From NCBI GenBank assembly GCA_040881945.1, contig JBBECF010000079.1, positions 1 to 33,152 on the forward strand: 33,152 nucleotides of DNA, read 5' to 3'. The position numbers and the translations under genes are program-made. This document shows positions 10,699-18,326 of the stretch, piece after piece. Under the pieces are notes generated by a model that saw only the letters and a list, made by a program, of their open reading frames with translations, did no database searches and was not told the origin of the DNA. Each line of letters opens with the position of its first letter. Position 1 is the stretch's first letter. This DNA comes from JBBECF01 sp040881945. GTDB taxonomy: Bacteria; Pseudomonadota; Alphaproteobacteria; Dongiales; Dongiaceae.

Positions 10699-10761
10699 AT
10701 CAGTCATCAGTCATCAGTTTTCAGATTCGGACTGATGACTGACGACTGACGACTGACGACT
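10699..10761. repeat. Inverted array of 7-base units between cbiD and cobK
   Basis: The left arm carries tandem CAGTCAT units (10699-10718). The right arm carries the complementary ACTGATG/ACTGACG units (10731-10761), so the two can fold into a long hairpin with a 12-base loop. The cbiD reading frame enters the array and ends inside the left arm at 10714. Such arrays usually arise by slippage or as dispersed hairpin elements. Confidence 0.75.
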
Positions 10762-11844
10762 AAACGGCGCCCGCCCGATCAACGCGCCCTCGCGATCGAA
10801 GATCATGACCTCGACCGCGACGCCCGCGCCGGCGACCTCGGCGGCGCGCGCCCGTGCTTCGGCGGCGATGCGGTCGGCGAGCGGCAGGCCGGCGGCCCGG
10901 GCCTCGGCCAGGATCTCGCCGGCGGCGGCGGCGCGGCGCGCCCGGTCGAGCAGGTCGGGCGGCGCGCCGAGCGCGCCCAGGGCGCCGGCCAGCGCCTCGG
11001 GGTCGACCTGGCTGCGGCCCGAATGCAAATCGAGATGGCCGGCCGCCAGCTTCGAGATCTTGGCGAAGCCGCCGGCCAGCGTCACCCGCTTCACGGGATG
11101 GCGGCGCAGGTATTTCAACGTGCCGCCGGCGAAGTCGCCCATGTCGATGACGCCGATCTCCGGCAGGTCGTAGAGCCGCCGCACCCCCGCTTCGGACGTC
11201 GATCCGGTGCAGGCCGCGACATGCGCCAGGCCGCTGGCGCGGGCGACGTCGATGCCGCGGTGGATCGAGGCGATCCAGGCCGAGCAGGAATAGGGATGCA
11301 CGACGCCGGTGGTGCCGAGCACCGACAGCCCGCCGACGATGCCGAGCTTGGCGTTCCAGGTGTGCCGCGCTATCTCCGCGCCGCCGGGAATGGCGACCGT
11401 GATCTCGACGTCGCCGGCGGCGCCATTGGCGGCGGCGATGCGCGCGATCGCCTCGGCCATCATCCGGCGCGGCGCCGGGTTGATCGCCGGCTCGCCGACG
11501 GCGAGCGCCAGGCCGGGCCGGGTCACCGTTCCGATGCCCTCGCCGGCGCGGAAGGTGACGCCGCCGCCCGGCTCGCCGAGGCGAACCGTACTGAGGATCA
11601 GCGCGCCATGGGTCACGTCCGGATCGTCGCCGGCGTCCTTGACGATGCCCGCGGTCGCGCCGCCGTCCGCCAGTTCCTTGCGCGCCAAGGCAAAACTCGG
11701 CCGCTCGCCCTTCGGCAGGACGATCTCGACCGGGTCGGGGAACTCGCCGGTCAACAATGCCGTATAGGCGGCCGCAGCCGCGGCGGTGGCGCAGGCCCCC
11801 GTCGTCCAGCCGCGGCGCAGCTTCCCCTCGGGCTTGCGGCTCAT
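10714..11844 (-). CDS. cbiD: Cobalt-precorrin-5B C1-methyltransferase CbiD
   Basis: CbiD methylates C-1 of cobalt-precorrin-5B in the anaerobic cobalamin pathway, using S-adenosylmethionine. The 376-residue product opens with the family signature LRRGWTTGACATAAAAAAY. It includes DAGDDPDVTHGA, the GIGTVTRPGLALAVGEPAINP block and VTLAGGFAKISKLAAGHLDLHS. The catalytic body ends near IGRAPFSR; the last ~15 residues are low-complexity and are encoded by the inverted heptamer array, so they are probably an acquired tail. The gene diverges from cobA with 68 bp between starts. Its presence points to early cobalt insertion. Confidence 0.95.
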   Translation of the reverse strand: MSRKPEGKLRRGWTTGACATAAAAAAYTALLTGEFPDPVEIVLPKGERPSFALARKELADGGATAGIVKDAGDDPDVTHGALILSTVRLGEPGGGVTFRAGEGIGTVTRPGLALAVGEPAINPAPRRMMAEAIARIAAANGAAGDVEITVAIPGGAEIARHTWNAKLGIVGGLSVLGTTGVVHPYSCSAWIASIHRGIDVARASGLAHVAACTGSTSEAGVRRLYDLPEIGVIDMGDFAGGTLKYLRRHPVKRVTLAGGFAKISKLAAGHLDLHSGRSQVDPEALAGALGALGAPPDLLDRARRAAAAGEILAEARAAGLPLADRIAAEARARAAEVAGAGVAVEVMIFDREGALIGRAPFSRQSSVVSHQSESEN

Positions 11845-11912
11845 GGCGCGATTGTAAGGGCGCGAGTCTCGATTTGACTAGTCGGCCGCCCCGTTTGTTC
11901 CGACAATGCGGC

Positions 11913-12746
11913 ATGCAGGGTCTTCGATTTCCCGCCTTCGAGCCGGGCTGGGTCTGGCTCGCCGGCGCCGGCCCGGGCGATCCGGGGCTGCTGACGCTGC
12001 TCGCCGCGCACGCGCTGCGCCACGCCGACGTCGTCGTTTACGACGCGCTCGTCTCTCCGGCGGTGCTCGCCCAGGCCGGGCCCGGCGCGGCGCTCGAATA
12101 CGCCGGGAAACGCGGCGGCAGGCCGTCGCCGCGCCAGCCGGACATCTCGCTCCGATTGGTCAGGCTGGCGCGCGAGGGGCGGCGCGTGTTGCGCCTCAAG
12201 GGCGGCGACCCGTTCGTCTTCGGGCGCGGCGGCGAGGAGGCCCTGGCCCTGGTCGCCGCCGGGGTGCCGTTCCGCGTCGTGCCCGGGATCAGCGCCGGCA
12301 TCGGCGGTCTCGCCTATGCCGGGATCCCGGTCACCCACCGCGACATCAATTCGGCCGTCACCTTCGTCACCGGCCACGACGCCGCCGGCGCCGTGCCCGA
12401 GCAGGTGGACTGGTCGGCGCTGGCGCGCGGCTCGCCGGTGCTGGTGATCTACATGGCGTTGAAGCACCTCGAGACGATCGCCGGCCGCCTGCTCGCCGCC
12501 GGCCGGCGCGCCGACGAGCCGGTCGCCGTCGTCAGCCGCGCCACGACGCCCGAACAGCGCGTCCTCGAGACCACGCTCGGCGCCTGCGCCGCCGCGGCGG
12601 CGGCCGGCGGCCTCGAGCCGCCCGCCCTGGTCGTGGTCGGCGAAGTCGTGCGGCTGCGCGCCGCCCTCGACTGGCTCGGCGCCATCGACGGGCGCGCGCC
12701 GGTTACGGACCCACTCGGCCGGCAGAGAAAGACCCGGGCCGACTGA
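11913..12746 (+). CDS. cobA: Uroporphyrinogen-III C-methyltransferase
   Basis: This SUMT transfers two methyl groups from S-adenosylmethionine to uroporphyrinogen III, giving precorrin-2, the branch point to cobalamin and siroheme. The 277-residue product has GAGPGDPGLLTL (18-29), VVYDALVSP, and RLKGGDPFVFGRGGEEA (94-110), all family signatures. It is the single-domain form without the CysG oxidase/chelatase part. The frame is open from 11757, but upstream codons are antisense to cbiD and lack homology, so the Met at 11913 was chosen; no clear ribosome-binding site precedes it. Its stop touches the dispersed repeat before cobB. Confidence 0.95.
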   Translation: MQGLRFPAFEPGWVWLAGAGPGDPGLLTLLAAHALRHADVVVYDALVSPAVLAQAGPGAALEYAGKRGGRPSPRQPDISLRLVRLAREGRRVLRLKGGDPFVFGRGGEEALALVAAGVPFRVVPGISAGIGGLAYAGIPVTHRDINSAVTFVTGHDAAGAVPEQVDWSALARGSPVLVIYMALKHLETIAGRLLAAGRRADEPVAVVSRATTPEQRVLETTLGACAAAAAAGGLEPPALVVVGEVVRLRAALDWLGAIDGRAPVTDPLGRQRKTRAD

Positions 12747-12892
12747 GAGGCTGCGAATGAATGTTGGATCGGCATTGTGCGTGCTTCGACAGGCTCAGCA
12801 AGAGGATCTTTCTTTGTGCCACGAAGATTTCCCCTCATCCTGAGCCTGTCGAAGGACGCAACGGCGCGGATGCAATACTTTCACAGGCTCTG
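12745..12892 (-). repeat. Dispersed intergenic repeat, copy 1
   Basis: This ~148-bp copy fills the whole gap from the cobA stop to the cobB start codon. It contains the inverted pair CTTCGACAGGCTCAG (12784-12798) and CTGAGCCTGTCGAAG (12840-12854). On the minus strand it aligns with copies at 20042-20197 and 22033-22279: GTGAAAGTATTGC, then CGTTGCGTCCTTCGACAGG, ATCTTCGTGGCACAAAGAAAG, GAAGCACGC and ATTCATTCGCAGCCTCT. It encodes no protein I can recognise. Confidence 0.85.
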
Positions 12893-12893
12893 A

Positions 12894-14258
12894 ATGGCGA
12901 TCGCGGGGCCCCCCGGGCTGATCGTTTCCGCGCCCGCCTCGGGCAGCGGCAAGACCGTGGTTACGCTCGGCCTGCTGCGCGCCCTGCGCCATGCCGGCGT
13001 CGCCGTCGCCTCGTTCAAGGTCGGGCCTGACTACATCGATCCCGCCTACCACGCCGCCGCCAGCTTCCGGCCCTGCTACAACCTCGACCCCTGGGCGATG
13101 CGCCCGGCGACCTTGGCGGGGTTGCTCGGGCGAATGCAGGACGACGCGGCGCTGATCGTCGGCGAGGGCGTCATGGGCCTGTTCGACGGCGCCGGCGACG
13201 GCACCGGCTCGACCGCCGACCTGGCGGCGCTGACCGGCTTTCCCGTCCTGCTCGTCGTCGACGTGCGCGGCCAGGGGGCGTCGGCCGCGGCGCTGCTGCG
13301 CGGCTTCGCCGGCCACCGCGCCGACGTGGCCGTCGCCGGCGTCCTGTTCAACCGCGTCGGCGGCCCCGGCCACGGCGAGCTCCTGCGCCGCGCGGTCGCG
13401 CCGCTCGGGCTCCCCGTACTCGGCTGCCTGCCGCGCGATCCGGCGCTGGCCCTGCCGGAACGCCATCTCGGCCTCGTCCAGGCGGGCGAGCGCCCCGACC
13501 TCGACGCCTTCCTCGACGGCGCCGCCGCGCTGGTCGCCCGCGAAGTCGATCTGGGCGCGCTGCGCGCCCTGGCGCGGCCGATGCGAACGCTCCCCGGCGC
13601 GGCGGCGGACCGGACCGCGCTGCCGCCGCTCGGCCAGCGCGTCGCGGTCGCCCGCGACACCGCCTTCGCCTTCGCCTATCCGGCGCTGCTCGAAGGCTGG
13701 CGCGCGGCCGGCGCCGAGCTGTCCTGGTTCTCGCCCCTGGCCGACGAGGCGCCGGCGGCGGACGCCGACGCGGTCTATCTGCCCGGCGGCTATCCCGAGC
13801 TGCACGCCGGCCGGCTCGCCGGCAACCGCCGCTTCCTCGCCGGGCTGCGCGCCGCCGCCGCGCGCGGCGCGACGGTGTTCGGCGAATGCGGCGGCTACAT
13901 GGTTCTCGGCGCCGGGCTGATCGACGGCGACGGCGCGCGCCACGCCATGGCCGGCCTGCTGCCGCTCGAAGCGTCGTTCGCCGAGCGCCGGCTGCGGCTC
14001 GGCTATCGCCGCGCCCGGCTGGTCGGGGGCTGCGCCCTGGGGCCGGCCGGCGCCGCGTTCCGAGGGCACGAGTTCCACTACGCCACGGTCCTGGACGAAG
14101 GCGCGGGCGAGAAGCTGTTCGACTGCCGCGATTCGCTCGGCCGCGACCTCGGGCCCGGCGGCCGGCGGCGCGGATCGGTGCTTGGCTCGTTCGTCCACCT
14201 GATCGACCGCGCGGATGCCGCCTTGCCTCGGGCGGCGAACTGGGGCAATGTTCGTTAA
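12894..14258 (+). CDS. cobB: Cobyrinate a,c-diamide synthase
   Basis: This enzyme amidates the a and c side chains of (hydrogeno)cobyrinic acid with glutamine and ATP; the family is called CobB or CbiA depending on the pathway. The 454-residue product has the P-loop APASGSGKT (13-21), KVGPDYIDPAYH, and GEGVMGLFDG. The C-terminal glutamine amidotransferase domain has nucleophile Cys332 in FGECGGYM, plus the GHEFHYAT motif. Length is typical. The start codon directly follows the dispersed repeat, so its ribosome-binding region is made of repeat sequence. It probably belongs with cobA, cbtB and cbtA. Confidence 0.95.
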   Translation: MAIAGPPGLIVSAPASGSGKTVVTLGLLRALRHAGVAVASFKVGPDYIDPAYHAAASFRPCYNLDPWAMRPATLAGLLGRMQDDAALIVGEGVMGLFDGAGDGTGSTADLAALTGFPVLLVVDVRGQGASAAALLRGFAGHRADVAVAGVLFNRVGGPGHGELLRRAVAPLGLPVLGCLPRDPALALPERHLGLVQAGERPDLDAFLDGAAALVAREVDLGALRALARPMRTLPGAAADRTALPPLGQRVAVARDTAFAFAYPALLEGWRAAGAELSWFSPLADEAPAADADAVYLPGGYPELHAGRLAGNRRFLAGLRAAAARGATVFGECGGYMVLGAGLIDGDGARHAMAGLLPLEASFAERRLRLGYRRARLVGGCALGPAGAAFRGHEFHYATVLDEGAGEKLFDCRDSLGRDLGPGGRRRGSVLGSFVHLIDRADAALPRAANWGNVR

Positions 14259-14295
14259 GTCGCCGAGGCCGGCGATGCGATGGGTTGGGGAACTC

Positions 14296-14487
14296 ATGTT
14301 GAAGTCGTTGCTGTTGGCGAAGAACCGCAATGCGGAAGCCGCCGAGCGCGCCGCCGCCGTGGTGCCGGCCTTGCTGGCGGTCATATTGGGCGTGGCCATT
14401 CTCTGGGGCGTCGGCCTCGCCGGGCCGAGCCTGCTGCACAACGCCGCCCACGACACGCGCCACGCGCAAGTCTTCCCCTGTCATTGA
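14296..14487 (+). CDS. cbtB: Cobalt transporter subunit CbtB
   Basis: CbtB is a small membrane protein proposed to work with CbtA in cobalt uptake. From the Met at 14296 the product is 63 residues, with one membrane helix (PALLAVILGVAILWGVGLAG). The His-rich tail HNAAHDTRHAQVFPCH is the family hallmark and likely binds metal. The frame is open upstream through a Met at 14275, but GGGGA lies just before 14296 and family members are about 60 residues, so the shorter form was chosen. It follows cobB by 37 bp and precedes cbtA by 13 bp. Confidence 0.9.
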   Translation: MLKSLLLAKNRNAEAAERAAAVVPALLAVILGVAILWGVGLAGPSLLHNAAHDTRHAQVFPCH

Positions 14488-14500
14488 CGGCGGCGCTCCG

Positions 14501-15181
14501 TTGTTCCGCCGCATGCTGTTCGCCGCCGCGCTCGCCGGGCTGATCGCCGGCGTCTTCGCGACCGCGGCGCAAACCGTCCGGGTCATTCCGATCATCCTCG
14601 AGGCGGAGACCTACGAGACCGCGGCGCCTGCCGACCATGACCCGGCGCAGGCGACGGCCGCCGCGGAGGCGTGGGCGCCGGGCGACGGCGTCGAGCGCAT
14701 GGCCTTCACGCTCGTCACCAACGTGCTGTCGGGCGTCGGCTTCGCGCTGCTGCTCGCCGCCGGCTTCGCGCTCGCCGGCGGGGCGGATTGGCGCCGCGGC
14801 CTCTATTGGGGCGCGGCCGGCTTCGTCGCCTTCACGCTCGCGCCGGCGATCGGCCTGCCGCCGGAGATCCCGGGGGCCGAAGCGGCGCCGCTCGCCGACC
14901 GGCAGTTGTGGTGGCTCGGCACGGTGGTGGCGACCGGCGGCGGGCTGGCGCTGATTTTCCTCTCGCGCAAGGCGGCCTGGGTCGCGGTCGGCGTCGGCCT
15001 GATCGTGCTGCCGCATCTGATCGGGGCGCCGCAGCCGGCGGCCCATGGCGGCCTCGCGCCCGACAGCCTGGCGCGCGACTTCGTCGTCGCCGCCCTGGTC
15101 ACCAGCTTCCTGTTCTGGCTCGTGCTCGGCGCCTCCGCCGGCTTCTTCTACAAGCGCTTCGCCGCCGCCAGCTTGCGATAA
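14501..15181 (+). CDS. cbtA: Cobalt transporter CbtA
   Basis: CbtA is a multi-spanning membrane protein paired with CbtB in cobalt uptake for cobalamin synthesis. The ~226-residue product has about five to six hydrophobic segments. It contains AALAGLIAGVFATAAQTVRVIP at the start (split here by no gap), then RGLYWGAAGFVAFTLAPAIG, LPPEIPG and a C-terminal membrane helix. The start is uncertain. A TTG at 14501 gives the family-like (M)FRRMLFAA, while the first in-frame ATG is at 14513; neither has a strong ribosome-binding site. Its last 34 bp overlap the convergent aminotransferase gene. Confidence 0.9.
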   Translation: MFRRMLFAAALAGLIAGVFATAAQTVRVIPIILEAETYETAAPADHDPAQATAAAEAWAPGDGVERMAFTLVTNVLSGVGFALLLAAGFALAGGADWRRGLYWGAAGFVAFTLAPAIGLPPEIPGAEAAPLADRQLWWLGTVVATGGGLALIFLSRKAAWVAVGVGLIVLPHLIGAPQPAAHGGLAPDSLARDFVVAALVTSFLFWLVLGASAGFFYKRFAAASLR

Positions 15182-15999
15182 CCCGCCCGCAGCGCCGCGG
15201 TCAGCGGTCCGACGCCGCCGTCGCCGACCGGCCGGCCGTCGATCGAGCCGAGCGGCAGGACCTCGATCAGGCTGTTGGTGAGGAAGGCTTCGGCGGCGGC
15301 GGCGAGGGCGGCGGTGTCGATCGGCGTCTCGCGTACCTCGATGCCGCGCCCGCGCGCCAGCTCGAGCACGGTCGCGCGCGCGATCCCGGGCAGGGCGCCT
15401 TCCCGCGGCGGCGGGGTGAGCAGCGCGCCGCCCGCGACGACGAACAGATTCCCACGGGCGCCGCCGGCGAGTCGCCCGGCGGTGTTGCGCAGGATCGCCT
15501 CGTCGCAGCCGCGCGCCCGCGCCTCGGCGGCGGCCAGCACGTTGTCGAGATAGCCGAGCGTCTTCAACGTCGCGCTCGGGGAATGTTCGTTGCGCGGCGC
15601 ACCGGCGAGGCAGGCGCGGACCGCGCCCGTATCGCCCTCGCCGGCATAAGGCACTGCCGTGATGAGCAGCGTCGGCCGCGGCTCGGGCGGCGGCGCCAGG
15701 CCGCGCGGCCCCGGCCCGCGCGTCAGCGTGATGCGCAGGCCTGCGTCGGTAAGGCCGTTGGCGCGCAGCGTCGCCGAAACGGCGTCTGCCAGCGCCGCCA
15801 CCGCCATCGGCAGCGGAATGGCGATGGCGGCGGCCCCGGCCGCGAGCCGCGCCAGATGCGCGTCCAGTCGGAACAGTGCGCCGCCATAGGCGCGCAGGGT
15901 CTCGAACAGCCCGTCGCCGAGCAGCAGGCCGCGGTCGGCCGGATCGATGCGCGCCGCGCCTGAGTTCACCAGCGCGCCGTTGAGGAAGACCGTGCTCAT
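15148..15999 (-). CDS. pabC: Aminotransferase class IV, probable aminodeoxychorismate lyase
   Basis: This 283-residue enzyme belongs to the fold-type IV PLP family. It has DRGLLLGDGLFETLRAYGG (22-40) and the PLP lysine Lys146 in ATLKTLGYLDNVLA. The later stretch EAFLTNSLIEVLPLGSIDGR is the TNS motif typical of the family. The KTLGYLDNVLA form and the length fit 4-amino-4-deoxychorismate lyase, which makes p-aminobenzoate for folate. D-amino-acid or branched-chain transaminases share these motifs, so the exact substrate is not certain. It overlaps cbtA tail to tail by 34 bp and lies 24 bp after the FAD oxidoreductase. Confidence 0.8.
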   Translation of the reverse strand: MSTVFLNGALVNSGAARIDPADRGLLLGDGLFETLRAYGGALFRLDAHLARLAAGAAAIAIPLPMAVAALADAVSATLRANGLTDAGLRITLTRGPGPRGLAPPPEPRPTLLITAVPYAGEGDTGAVRACLAGAPRNEHSPSATLKTLGYLDNVLAAAEARARGCDEAILRNTAGRLAGGARGNLFVVAGGALLTPPPREGALPGIARATVLELARGRGIEVRETPIDTAALAAAAEAFLTNSLIEVLPLGSIDGRPVGDGGVGPLTAALRAGYRKLAAAKRL

Positions 16000-16023
16000 G
16001 GCGTGACTTCCGGCGGCGCCGGG

Positions 16024-17361
16024 CTACAGCCACTCGTCCTGCACCGTGAAATAGGCATAGGCGGCGCGCTGGTACAGACGGCGCAGGGCGGGGAAGGGAA
16101 AGCGCGGCAGCTTCGCGCCGAGCAGCGGGCCGAAATCGCCGTCGCGCCCGCCGAGGCGCTCGGCGAGCAGCCGGCCGCACAGCGTCGCCAGGGCGACCCC
16201 GCTGCCCATATAAGCGAGCGCATAATGGATCGTCGGATCGTCGGTCGTGCCGACATGCGGGTTGCGGTCGTAGGACAGGCACACCCAGCCGCGCCAGAAA
16301 TACTCGACCTCGACCCGGGCGAGCGCCGGAAACATCTCGCCCAACCGGCGCTGCAGCCAGGCCTTGTTGCGGCGGTTGGCGGCCGGTGACTCGTCGATAC
16401 CGCCGCGCGCCCCGAACAGCACGCGGCCGTCCGGCAGCAGCCGGAAATAGAACAGCAGGCGCCGGCTGTCCCAGATCTTCAGGTGGGTCCGCCAGCCGGC
16501 GGCCTCGCGTTCGGCCGCGCTCAGCGGCCGCGTGACGACGATGCTGGACAGCACCGGCAGCAATCGGCCCGCGATCGCCGGATGCAGCCCGTCGTTGGTG
16601 TAGCCGTTCGTCGCGACGATCACCTGGCGGGCGCGCACCGTGCCGCCCGGCGTGGTCAATAAGTGACGGTCGCCGTCGCGTCGCCAGAAGGTCACCGGCG
16701 AGGCGCCGTGCAGCACGGCGCCGTGGCGCTGCGCCGCCCGCGCCAGGCCGCGCGCGTAGCGCAGGGCGTGCAGCCCGAAGCCCTCCCCGTGCAGCAGCGC
16801 GCCGTGCGCCTCGCGGCTCGTCAGGTAGTCGCGTTCGAGCTCGGCGCGGTCGAGCAGCCGGCTCTCGATCCCGAACAGCGCGCGCATCCGCTCCCGGCGC
16901 GCCGCCAGGACGGCGACGCGGTTCGGCTTGTGCGCCAGCTCGAGGCCGCCCTCCGGCGTCAGCTCGGCGTCGATGCCTTCCCGGGTCACGATGGCCTTGA
17001 CCGTGCGCACCGCCTCGCGGCCCTGCTCGAACACGGCCCGCGCCCGCTCCGCGCCCCAGCGGCGGACCCAGGCGTCGACGTCCTCCTTGCCGACGCCGGG
17101 CGAGCAGAAGCCGCCGTTGCGCCCGCTGCAGCCCCAGGCGATCCGGTTGGCCTCGAGCACATGGGCGGCGACGCCGAAGTCGCGCGCCAGGTGATAGGCG
17201 GCGGACAGGCCGGTATAGCCGCCGCCGATGACCGCGATCTCCACCTCCATGTCGCCGGCCACCGGCGCGGCGCCGGCGACCTCATCGCCGCCGGTGGCCG
17301 CCCAGTACGACCCGACATGGGCGTCGCCCGCGCGGCTGAGATCGATCGGATTGATGGCCAT
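16024..17361 (-). CDS. FAD-dependent amine oxidoreductase (PuuB/DAO family)
   Basis: The 445-residue flavoprotein has the FAD-binding signature EIAVIGGGYTGLSAAYHLA near residues 41-59 and the family motif WGCSGRNGGFCSPG. A later segment is RARQVIVATNGYT, and the C-terminus has HYALAYMGSGVALATL. This arrangement matches the DAO family that includes gamma-glutamylputrescine oxidase and related amine or amino-acid oxidases. The substrate cannot be read from the sequence. The start at 17361 has GAGGG upstream. It probably forms a two-gene unit with the downstream aminotransferase gene, though they need not share a pathway. Confidence 0.85.
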   Translation of the reverse strand: MAINPIDLSRAGDAHVGSYWAATGGDEVAGAAPVAGDMEVEIAVIGGGYTGLSAAYHLARDFGVAAHVLEANRIAWGCSGRNGGFCSPGVGKEDVDAWVRRWGAERARAVFEQGREAVRTVKAIVTREGIDAELTPEGGLELAHKPNRVAVLAARRERMRALFGIESRLLDRAELERDYLTSREAHGALLHGEGFGLHALRYARGLARAAQRHGAVLHGASPVTFWRRDGDRHLLTTPGGTVRARQVIVATNGYTNDGLHPAIAGRLLPVLSSIVVTRPLSAAEREAAGWRTHLKIWDSRRLLFYFRLLPDGRVLFGARGGIDESPAANRRNKAWLQRRLGEMFPALARVEVEYFWRGWVCLSYDRNPHVGTTDDPTIHYALAYMGSGVALATLCGRLLAERLGGRDGDFGPLLGAKLPRFPFPALRRLYQRAAYAYFTVQDEWL

Positions 17362-17493
17362 GGCGCCTGCCCTCGACGGAATCCGCCGCTAAAGATATGC
17401 CCCATCCGGCGCCCCGCCGCCAGAGCGAACGCCATTTGGGTCCGGCACGGCATCGCTTTGAAAGTCGAAGCGGTTTGAGACAGGCTGGCCGCC

Positions 17494-17727
17494 ATGGCGC
17501 GCCGAGAAACCATTACGGCGAAAGAGTATCGGTACACGGCCGTGTTCGAGCCTGCCGAAGAAGGCGGATACGTCGTGACCGTTCCTGCGCTGCCGGGTGT
17601 GGTAACCGAAGGAGATACCCTCGAGGAAGCGCGCGCAATGGCGGTCGACGCCATTCGCTGCTACTTGGAGAGCCTGCAGAAGGATGGGCTTCCCATCCCG
17701 GCCGGGGAGCGAAACGCGGGACACTGA
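17494..17727 (+). CDS. hicB: HicB-family antitoxin (orphan)
   Basis: The 77-residue product has the HicB partial RNase-H-like fold: YTAVFEPAEEGGYVVTVPALP, then GDTLEEARAMAVDAIRCYLE and SLQKDGLPIP. HicB proteins bind and neutralise the RNA-cleaving toxin HicA. A normal hicB-hicA pair would have a 60-80-codon toxin gene next to it. Here only the last part of hicA is found, in another frame and partly overlapping the hicB end (17709-17783). The last residues after GLPIP (AGERNAGH) read through this remnant, so the antitoxin C-terminus is probably altered. No strong ribosome-binding site is seen. Confidence 0.85.
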   Translation: MARRETITAKEYRYTAVFEPAEEGGYVVTVPALPGVVTEGDTLEEARAMAVDAIRCYLESLQKDGLPIPAGERNAGH

Positions 17728-17783
17728 GCGCGATCCTCAAACAGGCTGGAGTGACGATCGAGCAGTTTCTCGACCTTCTCTGA
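17709..17783 (+). pseudogene. hicA: 3' remnant of hicA toxin gene
   Basis: In the frame starting at 17709 the sequence reads AKRGTLSAILKQAGVTIEQF followed by LDLL and a stop. This closely matches the C-terminal tail of HicA toxins (KxGTLxxIxxQAGL..EEFLxLL). The RNA-binding and catalytic N-terminal two-thirds, with the conserved His, is absent: 17709 already lies within the end of hicB. A deletion joining hicB near its GLPIP codons to the end of hicA explains this. No functional toxin can be made from it. Confidence 0.75.
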
Positions 17784-17817
17784 CGGCGTTGCGTTCGTGC
17801 GTGGCGGGCTCCTCTTT

Positions 17818-17861
17818 CGCGCGGGAGGGCAGGGAATGATCTTCCGTCAGATGTTCGACGC
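17818..17861 (+). repeat. Duplicated 5' edge of the MBL-rhodanese gene
   Basis: These 44 bases match 18995-19038 with one difference. They carry the ribosome-binding site and first eight codons (MIFRQMFD) of the MBL-rhodanese gene. Here the reading frame stops after 11 codons (TGA at 17869-17871). It is a fragment left by duplication or rearrangement. Confidence 0.85.
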
Positions 17862-17878
17862 GGACCGGTGACCCTCGA

Positions 17879-18325
17879 TCACAACAACGCGGCGTCGCCG
17901 GAAATTCGTTCGCCGGCGCTTGGTGTCGTCCGGTAGCGCGGTAGGGTATCGACCAGGCGCAGCCAAGGCAATCGGTCGGCCGCGAAGATATGAAACTCGG
18001 GCACGAGCCTATCGGGTTCATCGAAGGCGCCGAGCATCAGGTGAATGTCGCTCGGCCAGCGCTGGTTCTCGTAACTCAAGGAGGTGCCGCAGCCGGCGCA
18101 GAAACCCCGGCGCACGCCGGGTGAGGAGACGAAATGGCGCAGGGACTCCCCCGCAATGCTTACGGCATCTCGGGAATAGCCGCACGCGGCCACGAGCGCT
18201 CCCCCGGTTGCCCGTCTGCAAGAGGCGCAGTGGCAGATCCCGATCCAGATCGGGTTCCCTTTCGCCTCGAAGCGGACGTTGCCGCACATACAGCCGCCGC
18301 GGACCGATCGAGAGGTTTCCGTCAT
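17879..18325 (-). CDS. GFA (glutathione-dependent formaldehyde-activating)-family protein
   Basis: The 148-residue product has the zinc-binding cysteine pattern of the GFA/CENP-V family. Cys12 and Cys14 lie in GGCMCGNVRFEA, Cys31, Cys33 and Cys36 in CHCASCRRATG, and Cys76 and Cys79 in FCAGCGTSLSYE. Members include S-hydroxymethylglutathione-forming enzymes, but most are uncharacterised, so formaldehyde activity is not assured. The frame is open 47 codons further upstream, yet the Met at 18325 fits the family start. It begins one base after the stop of the truncated LysR gene, so the two are probably co-transcribed. Confidence 0.88.
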   Translation of the reverse strand: MTETSRSVRGGCMCGNVRFEAKGNPIWIGICHCASCRRATGGALVAACGYSRDAVSIAGESLRHFVSSPGVRRGFCAGCGTSLSYENQRWPSDIHLMLGAFDEPDRLVPEFHIFAADRLPWLRLVDTLPRYRTTPSAGERISGDAALL

Positions 18326-18326
18326 G

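Noticed and set aside
12795..14456. A 553-codon minus-strand frame across cobB
   Set aside because: It is antisense to a clear cobyrinate diamide synthase and has biased, repetitive composition.
17397..17708. A full-length HicA in the frame ending at 17783
   Set aside because: Upstream of 17709 this frame is antisense-like, Arg-rich noise overlapping hicB; HicA similarity starts only at AKRGTL.
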